A stretch of DNA of 64,000 nt from a virus, in the IMG/VR virus record IMGVR_UViG_3300006737_000020, positions 39,224-103,223 of that record. One strand, 5' to 3'. Made by a program: the position numbers and the translations under genes. Positions 1 to 7,861 of this stretch are shown here, in pieces; positions within the stretch are counted from its first letter, which is position 1; each line of letters opens with the position of its first letter. Below the pieces are notes generated by a model that saw only the letters and a program-made list of their open reading frames with translations, made no database searches and was not told the DNA's origin.

Positions 1-904
1 TAAGATTATAATCACCTGTTTGTTCATCCATATAAGGAACTTTTTTCATTTTGTTCATTATTTGTTGCATATGTGAATCAACTTCATTTGGTGGTATATT
101 ACCTACATCAATTTTAAATATTCTTCTTTCTGGAGCTCTCATTATTCTATGTAACAACATTGCATCTTCCATAAGAGTTAATTGTTTGAATACTTTTCGT
201 GCACCTTCTAACATTGATTTACCATACGGTAAAAAGTTTGTATCTGACAATAATCTAAAATGTGCTACCTCAAATGGATCATATTCCATTTGTGAATTAC
301 CTCCTTGGCCAATATTACTCATTCCTTCATAATAAAATTTAACGGCATACGGATTTTTATCATCAAACTGCTCTTCACGTCTCATTTCATATGCAGACAT
401 TGGAACTACATTTACAATACCAATTTCTTCATCAATATCTAAATGTAAATAAAAGTCACCATATTTACATGCATTTCTAATCCAAGGCCATAAGTTATAT
501 TCTACATTTAATACATCATAAAATAAATTTCTTAATATTTTTCGTATATTATCATCAGATGATTTAATTGTTAAAGTATCACCATCAGCATCCTTCACTG
601 TACTTTCATCTGCATATATATCTAATGCTGAAGATATAATTGGGTCCATATCCATACCTTCATAATCTGTATATAATTCTACTCTATTTTGATGATAATT
701 TGCTGTATTATTATATGTGCTCCATCCTGGGTTTTTTGTATGAATTCCTGAAAACCGATCAATGTATTTTGTCTGTCTCATGTTACCCATTGATTGTAAC
801 TTATTTGAATCTACAACTTGTAGTCTCTTTTTACCAATTCTACGAACTATTACATTCGTTGAAAAAAGTCTTCTAAGTCTAGATCTTAATGATTTGTTTG
901 CCAT
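1..904 (-). CDS. 20: Portal protein, gp20-like (partial, C-terminus beyond left edge)
   Basis: The first ~301 residues of a T4 gp20-type portal are visible; the gene continues past base 1. By family knowledge the portal forms the dodecameric ring at the head vertex through which DNA enters and leaves. The diagnostic stretch is HRIMRAPERRIFKIDVGN followed by a helical MNKMKK segment, which matches the conserved gp20 core; LWPWIRNACKYGDFYLHLD is also portal-like. The ATG at 902-904 follows a late promoter motif by 16 nt. The gene sits directly downstream of the terminase, as expected for a packaging module. Confidence 0.93.
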   Translation of the reverse strand, partial: MANKSLRSRLRRLFSTNVIVRRIGKKRLQVVDSNKLQSMGNMRQTKYIDRFSGIHTKNPGWSTYNNTANYHQNRVELYTDYEGMDMDPIISSALDIYADESTVKDADGDTLTIKSSDDNIRKILRNLFYDVLNVEYNLWPWIRNACKYGDFYLHLDIDEEIGIVNVVPMSAYEMRREEQFDDKNPYAVKFYYEGMSNIGQGGNSQMEYDPFEVAHFRLLSDTNFLPYGKSMLEGARKVFKQLTLMEDAMLLHRIMRAPERRIFKIDVGNIPPNEVDSHMQQIMNKMKKVPYMDEQTGDYNL

Positions 905-920
905 AATTTTCTACTTTTAT

Positions 921-929
921 ATAAATATG
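921..929 (-). promoter_or_regulatory. Late promoter motif before portal
   Basis: CATATTTAT on the minus strand, followed by ATAAAA, ends 16 nt before the portal ATG in the terminase-portal gap. One member of a same-orientation motif family found sixteen times in the window. Confidence 0.6.
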
Positions 930-935
930 ATTGTA

Positions 936-2519
936 CTATAAAAGCCAGGTTAAATCGTCGTTGTCTTTATCTCCACTCTTCCAATCCCATCCTGAACCTT
1001 TTAAGTCTGTTTTTGTTGAATATACTCCTTCTGATGTCTTTCCTATACCGCCTAATGATTTTCTATTTAAATCCATACCTTGTTGATGAAGTCTTAATGC
1101 TGTATCTCTCATCCATAATCCTGTTGCAAATGACATTACTAAATCATCATTATAGCCCCTTGCAGCTTCTGCTCTATGCCCTAACCAAATAAATGTAAAT
1201 AATTCATCTACTAATCTTTTTGAATGAACCAATGGTGTTTTATCTCTAAAATATGTTTCTAATTTAGATATTACTAATGGACGAGTTCTTGATGTCATTG
1301 AAAATCCAGGAACTTTTTGTGATTTCTTTTTTAAATCATATCCTTTCTTCAAGTGTATTTCCTCATCTAAGTATCCATCTTGTTTATAAGAATAGTATAG
1401 ATTTTGGTATCCTTTGTCTAATGCTACCTGAATGGATGCCCATCCTATATTTGCATTTTCAATAACTAGTAATGCATTATTATATTCTGTTGCAACTGAT
1501 ATTAACATATTACCATATTCGGTAGTTCCTATTTTACCTCTATATTCTGCAACTTGTTTACATTGTTCTGTATCAAATACATGGAATGCAGAGTAATCAG
1601 TTGAATCTCCTCTTGCAACGTCAGCTACAACCATATATGATTTTGAATAATTTGGATATTCCCATATCCAATAATTTCCATCCATTCCTCGCTTTTCAAT
1701 TGGATCTTTAACATATGTTTCCTGATACCATTGTAGTATTTCTCCATCTACTACTGTATGTCCAGATGATATAAAATCACAGTCACATTCTTGAGCGGCC
1801 ATTTTCTCACCTAACAATTCTGTTTGTTTATCTCGCCAAGCTTGATCTCTATCTGGATGTACTGTCCAATGTAATGATATATTATTAAATTCTCCGCCTG
1901 CAGTTGCTTCTACCCATTGTTTATGAAACCAATTACCAACTCCATTAGGTGTAGATAATGCAATACAATCTCCACCAGTTGCTAATGTTTGTTGAGCGGC
2001 TGTCCATATATCATCAATTTTATCAATAAATGCTGCTTCATCAAATATCAATAATGATAATGCTTCAGATCTACCTGCATCACCTTTTGATGATATGGCC
2101 TTTATTTGCGACCCATTACTTAATCTTAATGAAAGTTTATTATCTTCAGCAACTGCCCCCTTTAACCATTTAGGTAAGTTTTCATGCATTACTCTAACCT
2201 TTGTTACAAGGTTCTTTGCAACATCTTGTTTAGTTGCAATTACTAGACAGTTAAAATCTGCCTTAAATAACATTTTCCATAATGCATATCCGGCTGTTAA
2301 AGTTGAAATTCCTAACTGTCTAGACTTAAGAATAATATTATATCTATTTTGAGATATCTGTGTTAATGATTCTTCTTGGAATGGATACAGATTAAAATAT
2401 ATTTTTCCTTGAGTAGGATGTTGAATTATACAGTATTTACGCATAAAGTGTATAGGATCTTGTACACACTTCTTATATTCATCGCGTATGATTTCTTTTA
2501 ATGTTTTCTTTACTGACAT
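936..2519 (-). CDS. 17: Terminase large subunit, gp17-like
   Basis: DNA-packaging motor, 527 aa. The N-terminal ATPase shows a variant Walker A (SRQLGIST, 66-73), Walker B LLIFDEAA (156-163) and coupling motif LSTPNG (~188-193). The C-terminal RNase H-fold nuclease shows D300/D305 in VADVARGDSTD, E354 in VIENANIG and D458/D459 in YNDDLVMS. All key acidic residues are present, so it should be active for translocation and headful cutting. The ATG lies 3 nt beyond a host-type promoter box at 2523-2557, so the transcript may be leaderless. It is followed by the portal. Confidence 0.95.
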   Translation of the reverse strand: MSVKKTLKEIIRDEYKKCVQDPIHFMRKYCIIQHPTQGKIYFNLYPFQEESLTQISQNRYNIILKSRQLGISTLTAGYALWKMLFKADFNCLVIATKQDVAKNLVTKVRVMHENLPKWLKGAVAEDNKLSLRLSNGSQIKAISSKGDAGRSEALSLLIFDEAAFIDKIDDIWTAAQQTLATGGDCIALSTPNGVGNWFHKQWVEATAGGEFNNISLHWTVHPDRDQAWRDKQTELLGEKMAAQECDCDFISSGHTVVDGEILQWYQETYVKDPIEKRGMDGNYWIWEYPNYSKSYMVVADVARGDSTDYSAFHVFDTEQCKQVAEYRGKIGTTEYGNMLISVATEYNNALLVIENANIGWASIQVALDKGYQNLYYSYKQDGYLDEEIHLKKGYDLKKKSQKVPGFSMTSRTRPLVISKLETYFRDKTPLVHSKRLVDELFTFIWLGHRAEAARGYNDDLVMSFATGLWMRDTALRLHQQGMDLNRKSLGGIGKTSEGVYSTKTDLKGSGWDWKSGDKDNDDLTWLL

Positions 2520-2522
2520 AGT

Positions 2523-2557
2523 ATTTTAATATAATAAATTATCTACAGAAAAACAAG
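2523..2557 (-). promoter_or_regulatory. Host-type promoter before terminase
   Basis: Minus strand: CTTG (2554-2557), exactly 20 nt, then TATATTAAAAT (2523-2533). It fits the Bacteroidota -33/-7 layout and abuts the terminase ATG, leaving little or no 5' leader. Confidence 0.6.
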
Positions 2558-2568
2558 AAAAAGAATGA

Positions 2569-2967
2569 TTATTTTTTCTTTGTCTTTTCAAGTGATCTAC
2601 CACCAAAATAAGCACCAATTACTGTAATAAGTACTAATTGTAAAAGGTCCGTCCATTTATCTTCTACTACAAATTTAATTGTTCCTGCATCAATAAAAAT
2701 TAATAATACTGTACATACTACTAAAAATATTAATACTAATGGTCTTACATTTTTACTTAACCAAGAATCTGAATTCATATCAGCTGACCATCTGTCTGTG
2801 ATATTCTTTTCCATTGCCGCCTCATGGTTGGCAATTAATTCTTTCATTTTTCTTTTTGCTTCTAATTTTTCTTCTTTCGAGGTTGTTAGATTATCAAGTA
2901 CACCACCAACTGATTCTACTAGTTCTCCGGCTCCACCTGAAAATAATTTTCCTAATCCAAATCCCAT
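2569..2967 (-). CDS. Putative holin of the 3TM type
   Basis: 132-aa membrane protein. A Gly-rich N-terminus and a charged helical middle (KEEKLEAKRKMKELIANHE) lead to SWLSKNVRPLVLIFLVVC and a second hydrophobic span (LLQLVLITVIGAYFGG), ending in basic SLEKTKKK. The 'SWLSKNVRPL...FGGRSLEK' layout matches the family named 'holin of 3TMs', whose members are proposed to permeabilise the inner membrane at lysis. Good Shine-Dalgarno (AAAAGGAG). No lysozyme-type endolysin was found next to it in this window. Function is inferred from the family. Confidence 0.65.
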   Translation of the reverse strand: MGFGLGKLFSGGAGELVESVGGVLDNLTTSKEEKLEAKRKMKELIANHEAAMEKNITDRWSADMNSDSWLSKNVRPLVLIFLVVCTVLLIFIDAGTIKFVVEDKWTDLLQLVLITVIGAYFGGRSLEKTKKK

Positions 2968-2971
2968 AATG

Positions 2972-3619
2972 TTATTCTCCTTTTAATTCTGATAATATTT
3001 GTTCTTTATATTCTTTATATTTTTGCAATACAGTTTCTTTAAATTTTTCTTTACTCATTGCAGCATCAAACGTTTCAATATCTCCATCAGCATTTTGTAC
3101 TTGTCGAATAGCTTCTGTCATCATCTTTTCTAATCCTTTAACATCTTCATCAGCATCTTTAAAGAACGATTCAGCATTTTTTAACATTCTATCACGTTTG
3201 TAATTTTCCCATGCATCTTTATCATTCCTCAGGTTAGTTTCAAATTTAACAACACAATCAAAACATTGTTTATGTGTTATCCAAAACTTTTCATTTAATC
3301 GTTTTTCTGATGTATGAGTATTCTTTCCACAGTTTGGACAAGTATCTGGCATTTGAAATTGTTTTTGTACTTGTCTTACTAAATAACCATTTTCGGATTC
3401 ACGTGATTTAAATCCATTATTTTGAGTAACTCGAGTTCTATTTCCATTTGGATCTGTTTCAATCCAAATCTTAGGTTTTCCGTCTTCAAATTGTTCAATA
3501 ACATCTTCCTTTTTTATTTCAGATTTTGTATTTCCAAAATAATGAGACTTTCTTGTTTGTGATTTATGCGTTCCAGATAACATATCTTGGATCGCCTTCA
3601 CGTTCTTTAACTTACTCAT
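2972..3619 (-). CDS. Zinc-ribbon protein of unknown function, packaging region
   Basis: 215 aa, not recognised. The middle has CPNCGK...KQCFDC, a CxxC/CxxC zinc ribbon, followed by a long charged helical C-terminus (FKDADEDVKGLEKMMTEAIR). The N-terminus is polar. It lies two genes upstream of the terminase, so a role in packaging (a small-terminase-like or adaptor function) is possible but unproven. No helix-turn-helix typical of small terminases can be seen. Confidence 0.7.
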   Translation of the reverse strand: MSKLKNVKAIQDMLSGTHKSQTRKSHYFGNTKSEIKKEDVIEQFEDGKPKIWIETDPNGNRTRVTQNNGFKSRESENGYLVRQVQKQFQMPDTCPNCGKNTHTSEKRLNEKFWITHKQCFDCVVKFETNLRNDKDAWENYKRDRMLKNAESFFKDADEDVKGLEKMMTEAIRQVQNADGDIETFDAAMSKEKFKETVLQKYKEYKEQILSELKGE

Positions 3620-3636
3620 ATAACCTTTTTTTTTAA

Positions 3637-3948
3637 TTAAACTTCTTGATCCCTACCAGATCTTTTTGCAGCTGCTTTCATCTTTACCAATTGACTTCTT
3701 AGTTGAGCCACTTTATTAATTGGTAAACCTACTTCATCTGCAAATCTTGCAATGGCTTGAGCTTTTTCAATATCTGTTTTCAACATATTTAAAAATCTAG
3801 ATAATCCTTTTCTTTCTAAATATTGAAAAATTCTAGACACTTTTTGTCTTTCAGATCCACCTAAACCAGAACCATACTTTGATGGAGCTTCTTTAAGTGT
3901 TCTACGAATTTCAGTTCTTATTGCTTTTCTTAAATTTTCTTCGTTCAT
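3637..3948 (-). CDS. Small leader-bearing protein, possibly capsid-internal
   Basis: 103 aa, helical and basic. The N-terminus, an amphipathic helix ending RRTLKEA before PSKYGSG, matches the leader shared by several proteins here and could be cut at LKE|A by a prohead protease. The remainder is Arg/Lys-rich helices (QLRSQLVKMKAAAKRSG), compatible with contact to packaged DNA. SD TAGGGAAT, with a late promoter motif just upstream. The function is not known. Confidence 0.75.
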   Translation of the reverse strand: MNEENLRKAIRTEIRRTLKEAPSKYGSGLGGSERQKVSRIFQYLERKGLSRFLNMLKTDIEKAQAIARFADEVGLPINKVAQLRSQLVKMKAAAKRSGRDQEV

Positions 3949-3968
3949 GGTTATTCCCTATTTTTTAT

Positions 3969-3977
3969 ATAAATATG
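3969..3977 (-). promoter_or_regulatory. Late promoter motif
   Basis: CATATTTAT on the minus strand, directly after the stop of the polyprotein gene and 20 nt before the ATG at 3948. Confidence 0.6.
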
Positions 3978-6437
3978 CTACTTATCGCCAAGTCCGCCTA
4001 TTCCTAACAATTGATTGATAGGAGCAAATAAACCTGTTAATTTATATGTTTTTCCTTTATATACAAATACTATACCCTCTGTTGGCACTAATTTTTCAAA
4101 TCCACCTAAATCTTCAATACGTTTTAATTCAAACTTTAATTTGTCAAGTGACGCTAAATCCTTAGATTTCTGTATGACTTTGATTTTTGCAGCTATCCGC
4201 CTTTTCATATCCTTTATTGCATCTGTAGGAACAATTGATAAATAATCTGATATATTATGTAGTATTTCAACTCCTAATTCTAAAAAGATTTTTTCAAAAT
4301 TATATACATTTTGTTTGTTTTGTTGTTTAAAATTTTGTTTATCAAATTCTTTAGCTTTTTGTAATATTTCTGGATCAGGTATATTTTTTGAATTCATTCT
4401 AAATGATTTATCAAAATATGCCCATCTTTTTAATAATCCTAATTTTATATCATCTGTTGCATTAGGTATTATTTGATTTATTCTTACTTCCCACCATTTT
4501 TGATGCCACATTTTTAATTCATCTGAATCCTTTAATTTGAATTGAGATTGTAAGGATGTTACTTGATCTATAAAATATTTTTCCTTTTCTTCAAAATCAG
4601 GTAATTGTTTTGTAGTTAGAATTTTAGGTGGAATTATTTCAAATCGCTTTTGTATATTTGCATTAACATTGGCTATTGTTTTTTGTAATAATGGTGCATA
4701 TTCAGGATATGAATCAACTTTAACTGCTAATTCTAAATCATATTCATCTACTCCATGAAATTGTATATATGCCTTTGGTCCATACATTATAACATTTTGA
4801 GTTCCTGGGTATATAATTTCCATGTTTAAAAATCTTGAACCGTTTTGAAATATTTCAAATAATTTATCTTTTGGTACTCTTAATAATGCGCGTTCTAAAT
4901 CTTCCATTGCAAATGTAAAAGCTTTTTCTATTTCACCTCTACCTGCAAATTTCATTCTAACAGCATCAATATCCATTGGATTCTTAATTGTAGTTTTGTT
5001 TCTTGCTGCTCCAAGTTTACCATCTTTAAAAGTAACTAATAAATTTTGTCCGTCTGTTTTTTCTTGAACTCCAGATTCAATATTTAATTTACCTTCTAAT
5101 GATAATCGTATCATTTGTTTCATATCCGCAAATGTAATATCTCTATCATCAAATGGATGATTCATGTGTCCGGCTGCTCCACCCTCTGTTAATAACTGTA
5201 ATGCAATTGATTCTCCTAATGATTTAGGTTTTGGTTCTTGTGGCATAATTCTAAATCTTGCTGCAGACCTACCATTAATTAATAAGTCTCCTTTATCATT
5301 AAAATTAATTGTTTTCACTACTACCTTTTTATTTTTAAATCTACCCATCATAATTGTATCGCCGATATTGATTGGTAAATTAATATCTTCTTTTAATGTA
5401 GTTGGCACTAATATCTCTCCTTTACTTGATTCAATAGAATCTTCTGCTCCTAAAAAATCTAAAAATTTATATCCTACAGATTGAGCAATATTTGAAATAT
5501 AACTCTTCCATTTTGAATACCCAGGCCTTCCTTTGTAATCTTTAATATAATCTGTACCAGAAAACTCTCCTCCCTTGACACCTGTTGGAAAGTATGATAC
5601 TGTCAATGGTGGTCCATCTGGAAAATTTGTATTATGAACTTCAATAGGATTATCCTTTACAATATAATTTATAACTTCATATCCTAAACGTTTTGCCATG
5701 GCATCTGTTTTCTTTCTATATGTATTCTGATTTCCATAAAAGTATCTTGGTCCATCATCTACATCAGCTTTACCTTGGCCTGTAACATTACTTCCTTCTT
5801 TAACTATAAATGATTCCATTATTGCAGAAAACTTTTTTCTTAATAACTGATATATTTTTGGATCATACCAGCCCATTATATTTTTAAATGTTTTCATGTC
5901 TGCGGTTGCCAATGCGGCTCTAATTGTTGTACCTGACATTTCACCAAATCCTGGTACTTTTAACTCTATATGCGGTGATATAACAACGTATCCATGTTTA
6001 TCATATCCTTTTAGATTTGATTTAGACTTTGCAAAATCCTGGAAATAACCAGGTGAACCATCTTTTTTTGTATATCTTAATCTTCCTGCATCTTTTTTTC
6101 CATATACAAATACCACTGCAGTAGTTTCAGGATTATATTTTTTTAATATATTTTCTGGAGCATAAACATTTTTTTCTTGAGAAACATTTGTTATTCCATG
6201 TTTTCTAATTACCTGAACCTTTTCTCGAAAGTTTAATGGAGATTTTGGCAATGCAACTTTATCTGATGTTGCAATATATGTATTTTGTTTTCCAAATTGT
6301 TTTGCTAACCAGTCATATACTTTTGCATGATGTTGACCCATTGGTTGAAATCTACCTGGATATATTGCCACTACGGTTTTAATCGGAGAATCCATTTCCG
6401 TTAATAAATTGTCTACTATTTGTTCACCTAAATTCAT
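3978..6437 (-). CDS. NMN adenylyltransferase-like / ligase-like polyprotein
   Basis: 819 aa in three parts. Residues 20-200 are a nucleotidylyltransferase fold: GRFQPMGQHH (28-37, HxGH-like) and MSGTTIRAAL (167-176, the ISSTxxR-type motif), as in NadM/NadR. Residues ~215-400 are unrecognised. Residues ~430-819 resemble a covalent nucleotidyltransferase (RNA/DNA ligase type): EKTDGQN (motif I, Lys460), FLNMEI (536-541, motif III-like), EGIVF (787-791, motif IV) and YKLTG (798-802, motif V-like). Two leader-like segments, NLGEQIVDNLLTE (2-14) and SLGESIALQLLTE (406-418), stand before the first and third parts and resemble prohead-protease sites (LTE|M, LTE|G). It may be packaged and cut into separate enzymes. 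The start follows a late motif so closely that the mRNA may be leaderless. Confidence 0.8.
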   Translation of the reverse strand: MNLGEQIVDNLLTEMDSPIKTVVAIYPGRFQPMGQHHAKVYDWLAKQFGKQNTYIATSDKVALPKSPLNFREKVQVIRKHGITNVSQEKNVYAPENILKKYNPETTAVVFVYGKKDAGRLRYTKKDGSPGYFQDFAKSKSNLKGYDKHGYVVISPHIELKVPGFGEMSGTTIRAALATADMKTFKNIMGWYDPKIYQLLRKKFSAIMESFIVKEGSNVTGQGKADVDDGPRYFYGNQNTYRKKTDAMAKRLGYEVINYIVKDNPIEVHNTNFPDGPPLTVSYFPTGVKGGEFSGTDYIKDYKGRPGYSKWKSYISNIAQSVGYKFLDFLGAEDSIESSKGEILVPTTLKEDINLPINIGDTIMMGRFKNKKVVVKTINFNDKGDLLINGRSAARFRIMPQEPKPKSLGESIALQLLTEGGAAGHMNHPFDDRDITFADMKQMIRLSLEGKLNIESGVQEKTDGQNLLVTFKDGKLGAARNKTTIKNPMDIDAVRMKFAGRGEIEKAFTFAMEDLERALLRVPKDKLFEIFQNGSRFLNMEIIYPGTQNVIMYGPKAYIQFHGVDEYDLELAVKVDSYPEYAPLLQKTIANVNANIQKRFEIIPPKILTTKQLPDFEEKEKYFIDQVTSLQSQFKLKDSDELKMWHQKWWEVRINQIIPNATDDIKLGLLKRWAYFDKSFRMNSKNIPDPEILQKAKEFDKQNFKQQNKQNVYNFEKIFLELGVEILHNISDYLSIVPTDAIKDMKRRIAAKIKVIQKSKDLASLDKLKFELKRIEDLGGFEKLVPTEGIVFVYKGKTYKLTGLFAPINQLLGIGGLGDK

Positions 6438-6442
6438 TTTAT

Positions 6443-6451
6443 ATAAATATA
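6443..6451 (-). promoter_or_regulatory. Late promoter motif variant, abutting the start
   Basis: TATATTTAT then ATAAA on the minus strand, only 5 nt before the ATG at 6437. No Shine-Dalgarno fits between, suggesting a leaderless transcript. Confidence 0.5.
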
Positions 6452-6455
6452 TAGA

Positions 6456-7847
6456 TTATGCGTTCTCTAATGATATTATTCTAGTTTTCAAGTCTTCTAT
6501 AATATCTTGTTGTTCTTTTATGGCCTCTGATAATATTGGGATCAAAGCAGAATAATTTATACTCTGTTTATTAGATATTATCGGATTTCCCATTTCTTCT
6601 GGTAATGCATTTCCATGTTGATCATGAGAACTTGTAAGATTACCGACCCACCAAGTTGTACCATCTTCTAAAAGACTTCCAGATTTATACAGTTTTACTT
6701 CTGTTGCTGTATTTACCACTCCTGGTAGTATAGGTTCTACTTCATCTGCTATATATCCATAACTTGCACTAACAGGTTTATTATATTTTATCCAATCAAA
6801 TGAAACTGCTTTTAATTGTTTTACAATAGATATTGCATCCATCGCAGAACCAGTTAAATATTTTATATTTGTTTTTAGTCTTCTATCAGAAGAACTATAT
6901 GAACCATGAATAGCAAAATCACCATCATTATCCATATTCCATCCTTCCCAGTCTGAACCATCATAATTTAACCATCTAGATTTTTGAGTATCTGTATTAT
7001 AACCATAAATAGCATATTGAGTGCTAATAGCATCTTCATCATATATTTTCCACCAAGCAGTATGTTCAGCTCTTACTTCAGTAGCTGCATAAGTTTCGTT
7101 ACCAGGTAATCCACCTGAGTCATCAGTTGTTTCAATTAATATCTTTGTTGCTCCAGTATCTTGGAAACCATCTGTTCCACCAGCGCCTGTACTTATATAC
7201 AATTTACCTTTAATTGCTAGATCTCCATCAGCTGACATTTGGCCAACCATTGTATCTCCATTTTCATATTGTCCTATTGTTACACTGCCATCATAATGAT
7301 TCCACTTACCATCTCTTCGAATTACTCTAACAGTATTATCTGTATTAGTATCATCATCCCAATCTTGTAATTGAAGAGATTTAATCTCTCGCAATTCACA
7401 ATCATTAAAATCGATATTATCATGAACACCAGCTGTACCAATAATATTATCTACTCTTAATGTATTATGAATCATTACGTCTTCATTTGAAGTATCAATA
7501 GTTAAAGCTAAGGTTGATCCTATATTAGAACTGTTTCCAATTGAAAATCTATTGGATTGGTCATTATCAGATCCTACTGACCAATATGCACTATCTGTTC
7601 TAAAACAAATTCCTGCGTCACCTGCTCCTGTGTTCCAACAAAATATAGTAGGTCCGTATTGAGTAGTACCGTTATTTGATTTAACCGTAAGTTGTGCATT
7701 ACTGGTGCCTTCTATATCTTCTATATGAACTTGGTTATGAAAATAATTCACATCTCCTACATTATCGGAAGATTCTAGTAACACAGGTGATCCTGCCGAG
7801 GCGGCGAATTTATATCTGTGTCCTGCTGTCATTGTTACTGTTGCCAT
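6456..7847 (-). CDS. Tail fibre protein with C-terminal S74 chaperone domain
   Basis: 463 aa. The N-terminal ~315 residues are Gly/Thr/Asn-rich beta repeats, typical of a trimeric fibre shaft. From about residue 318 there is an intramolecular chaperone/autoprotease of the peptidase S74 type: SSSDRRLKTNIKYL (the Ser-Asp cleavage motif with downstream Lys), GYIADEVEPILPGVV, and a terminal coiled coil (EAIKEQQDIIEDLKTR). Family knowledge: the domain trimerises the fibre and then cuts itself off. SD TAGGAGA. It follows the giant fibre gene and probably forms the distal receptor-binding part. Confidence 0.85.
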   Translation of the reverse strand: MATVTMTAGHRYKFAASAGSPVLLESSDNVGDVNYFHNQVHIEDIEGTSNAQLTVKSNNGTTQYGPTIFCWNTGAGDAGICFRTDSAYWSVGSDNDQSNRFSIGNSSNIGSTLALTIDTSNEDVMIHNTLRVDNIIGTAGVHDNIDFNDCELREIKSLQLQDWDDDTNTDNTVRVIRRDGKWNHYDGSVTIGQYENGDTMVGQMSADGDLAIKGKLYISTGAGGTDGFQDTGATKILIETTDDSGGLPGNETYAATEVRAEHTAWWKIYDEDAISTQYAIYGYNTDTQKSRWLNYDGSDWEGWNMDNDGDFAIHGSYSSSDRRLKTNIKYLTGSAMDAISIVKQLKAVSFDWIKYNKPVSASYGYIADEVEPILPGVVNTATEVKLYKSGSLLEDGTTWWVGNLTSSHDQHGNALPEEMGNPIISNKQSINYSALIPILSEAIKEQQDIIEDLKTRIISLENA

Positions 7848-7861
7848 TTTATTCTCCTATT

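Noticed and set aside
51-332. 93-codon plus-strand ORF at the left edge
   Set aside because: It lies opposite the portal coding sequence, whose gp20 motifs are unmistakable.
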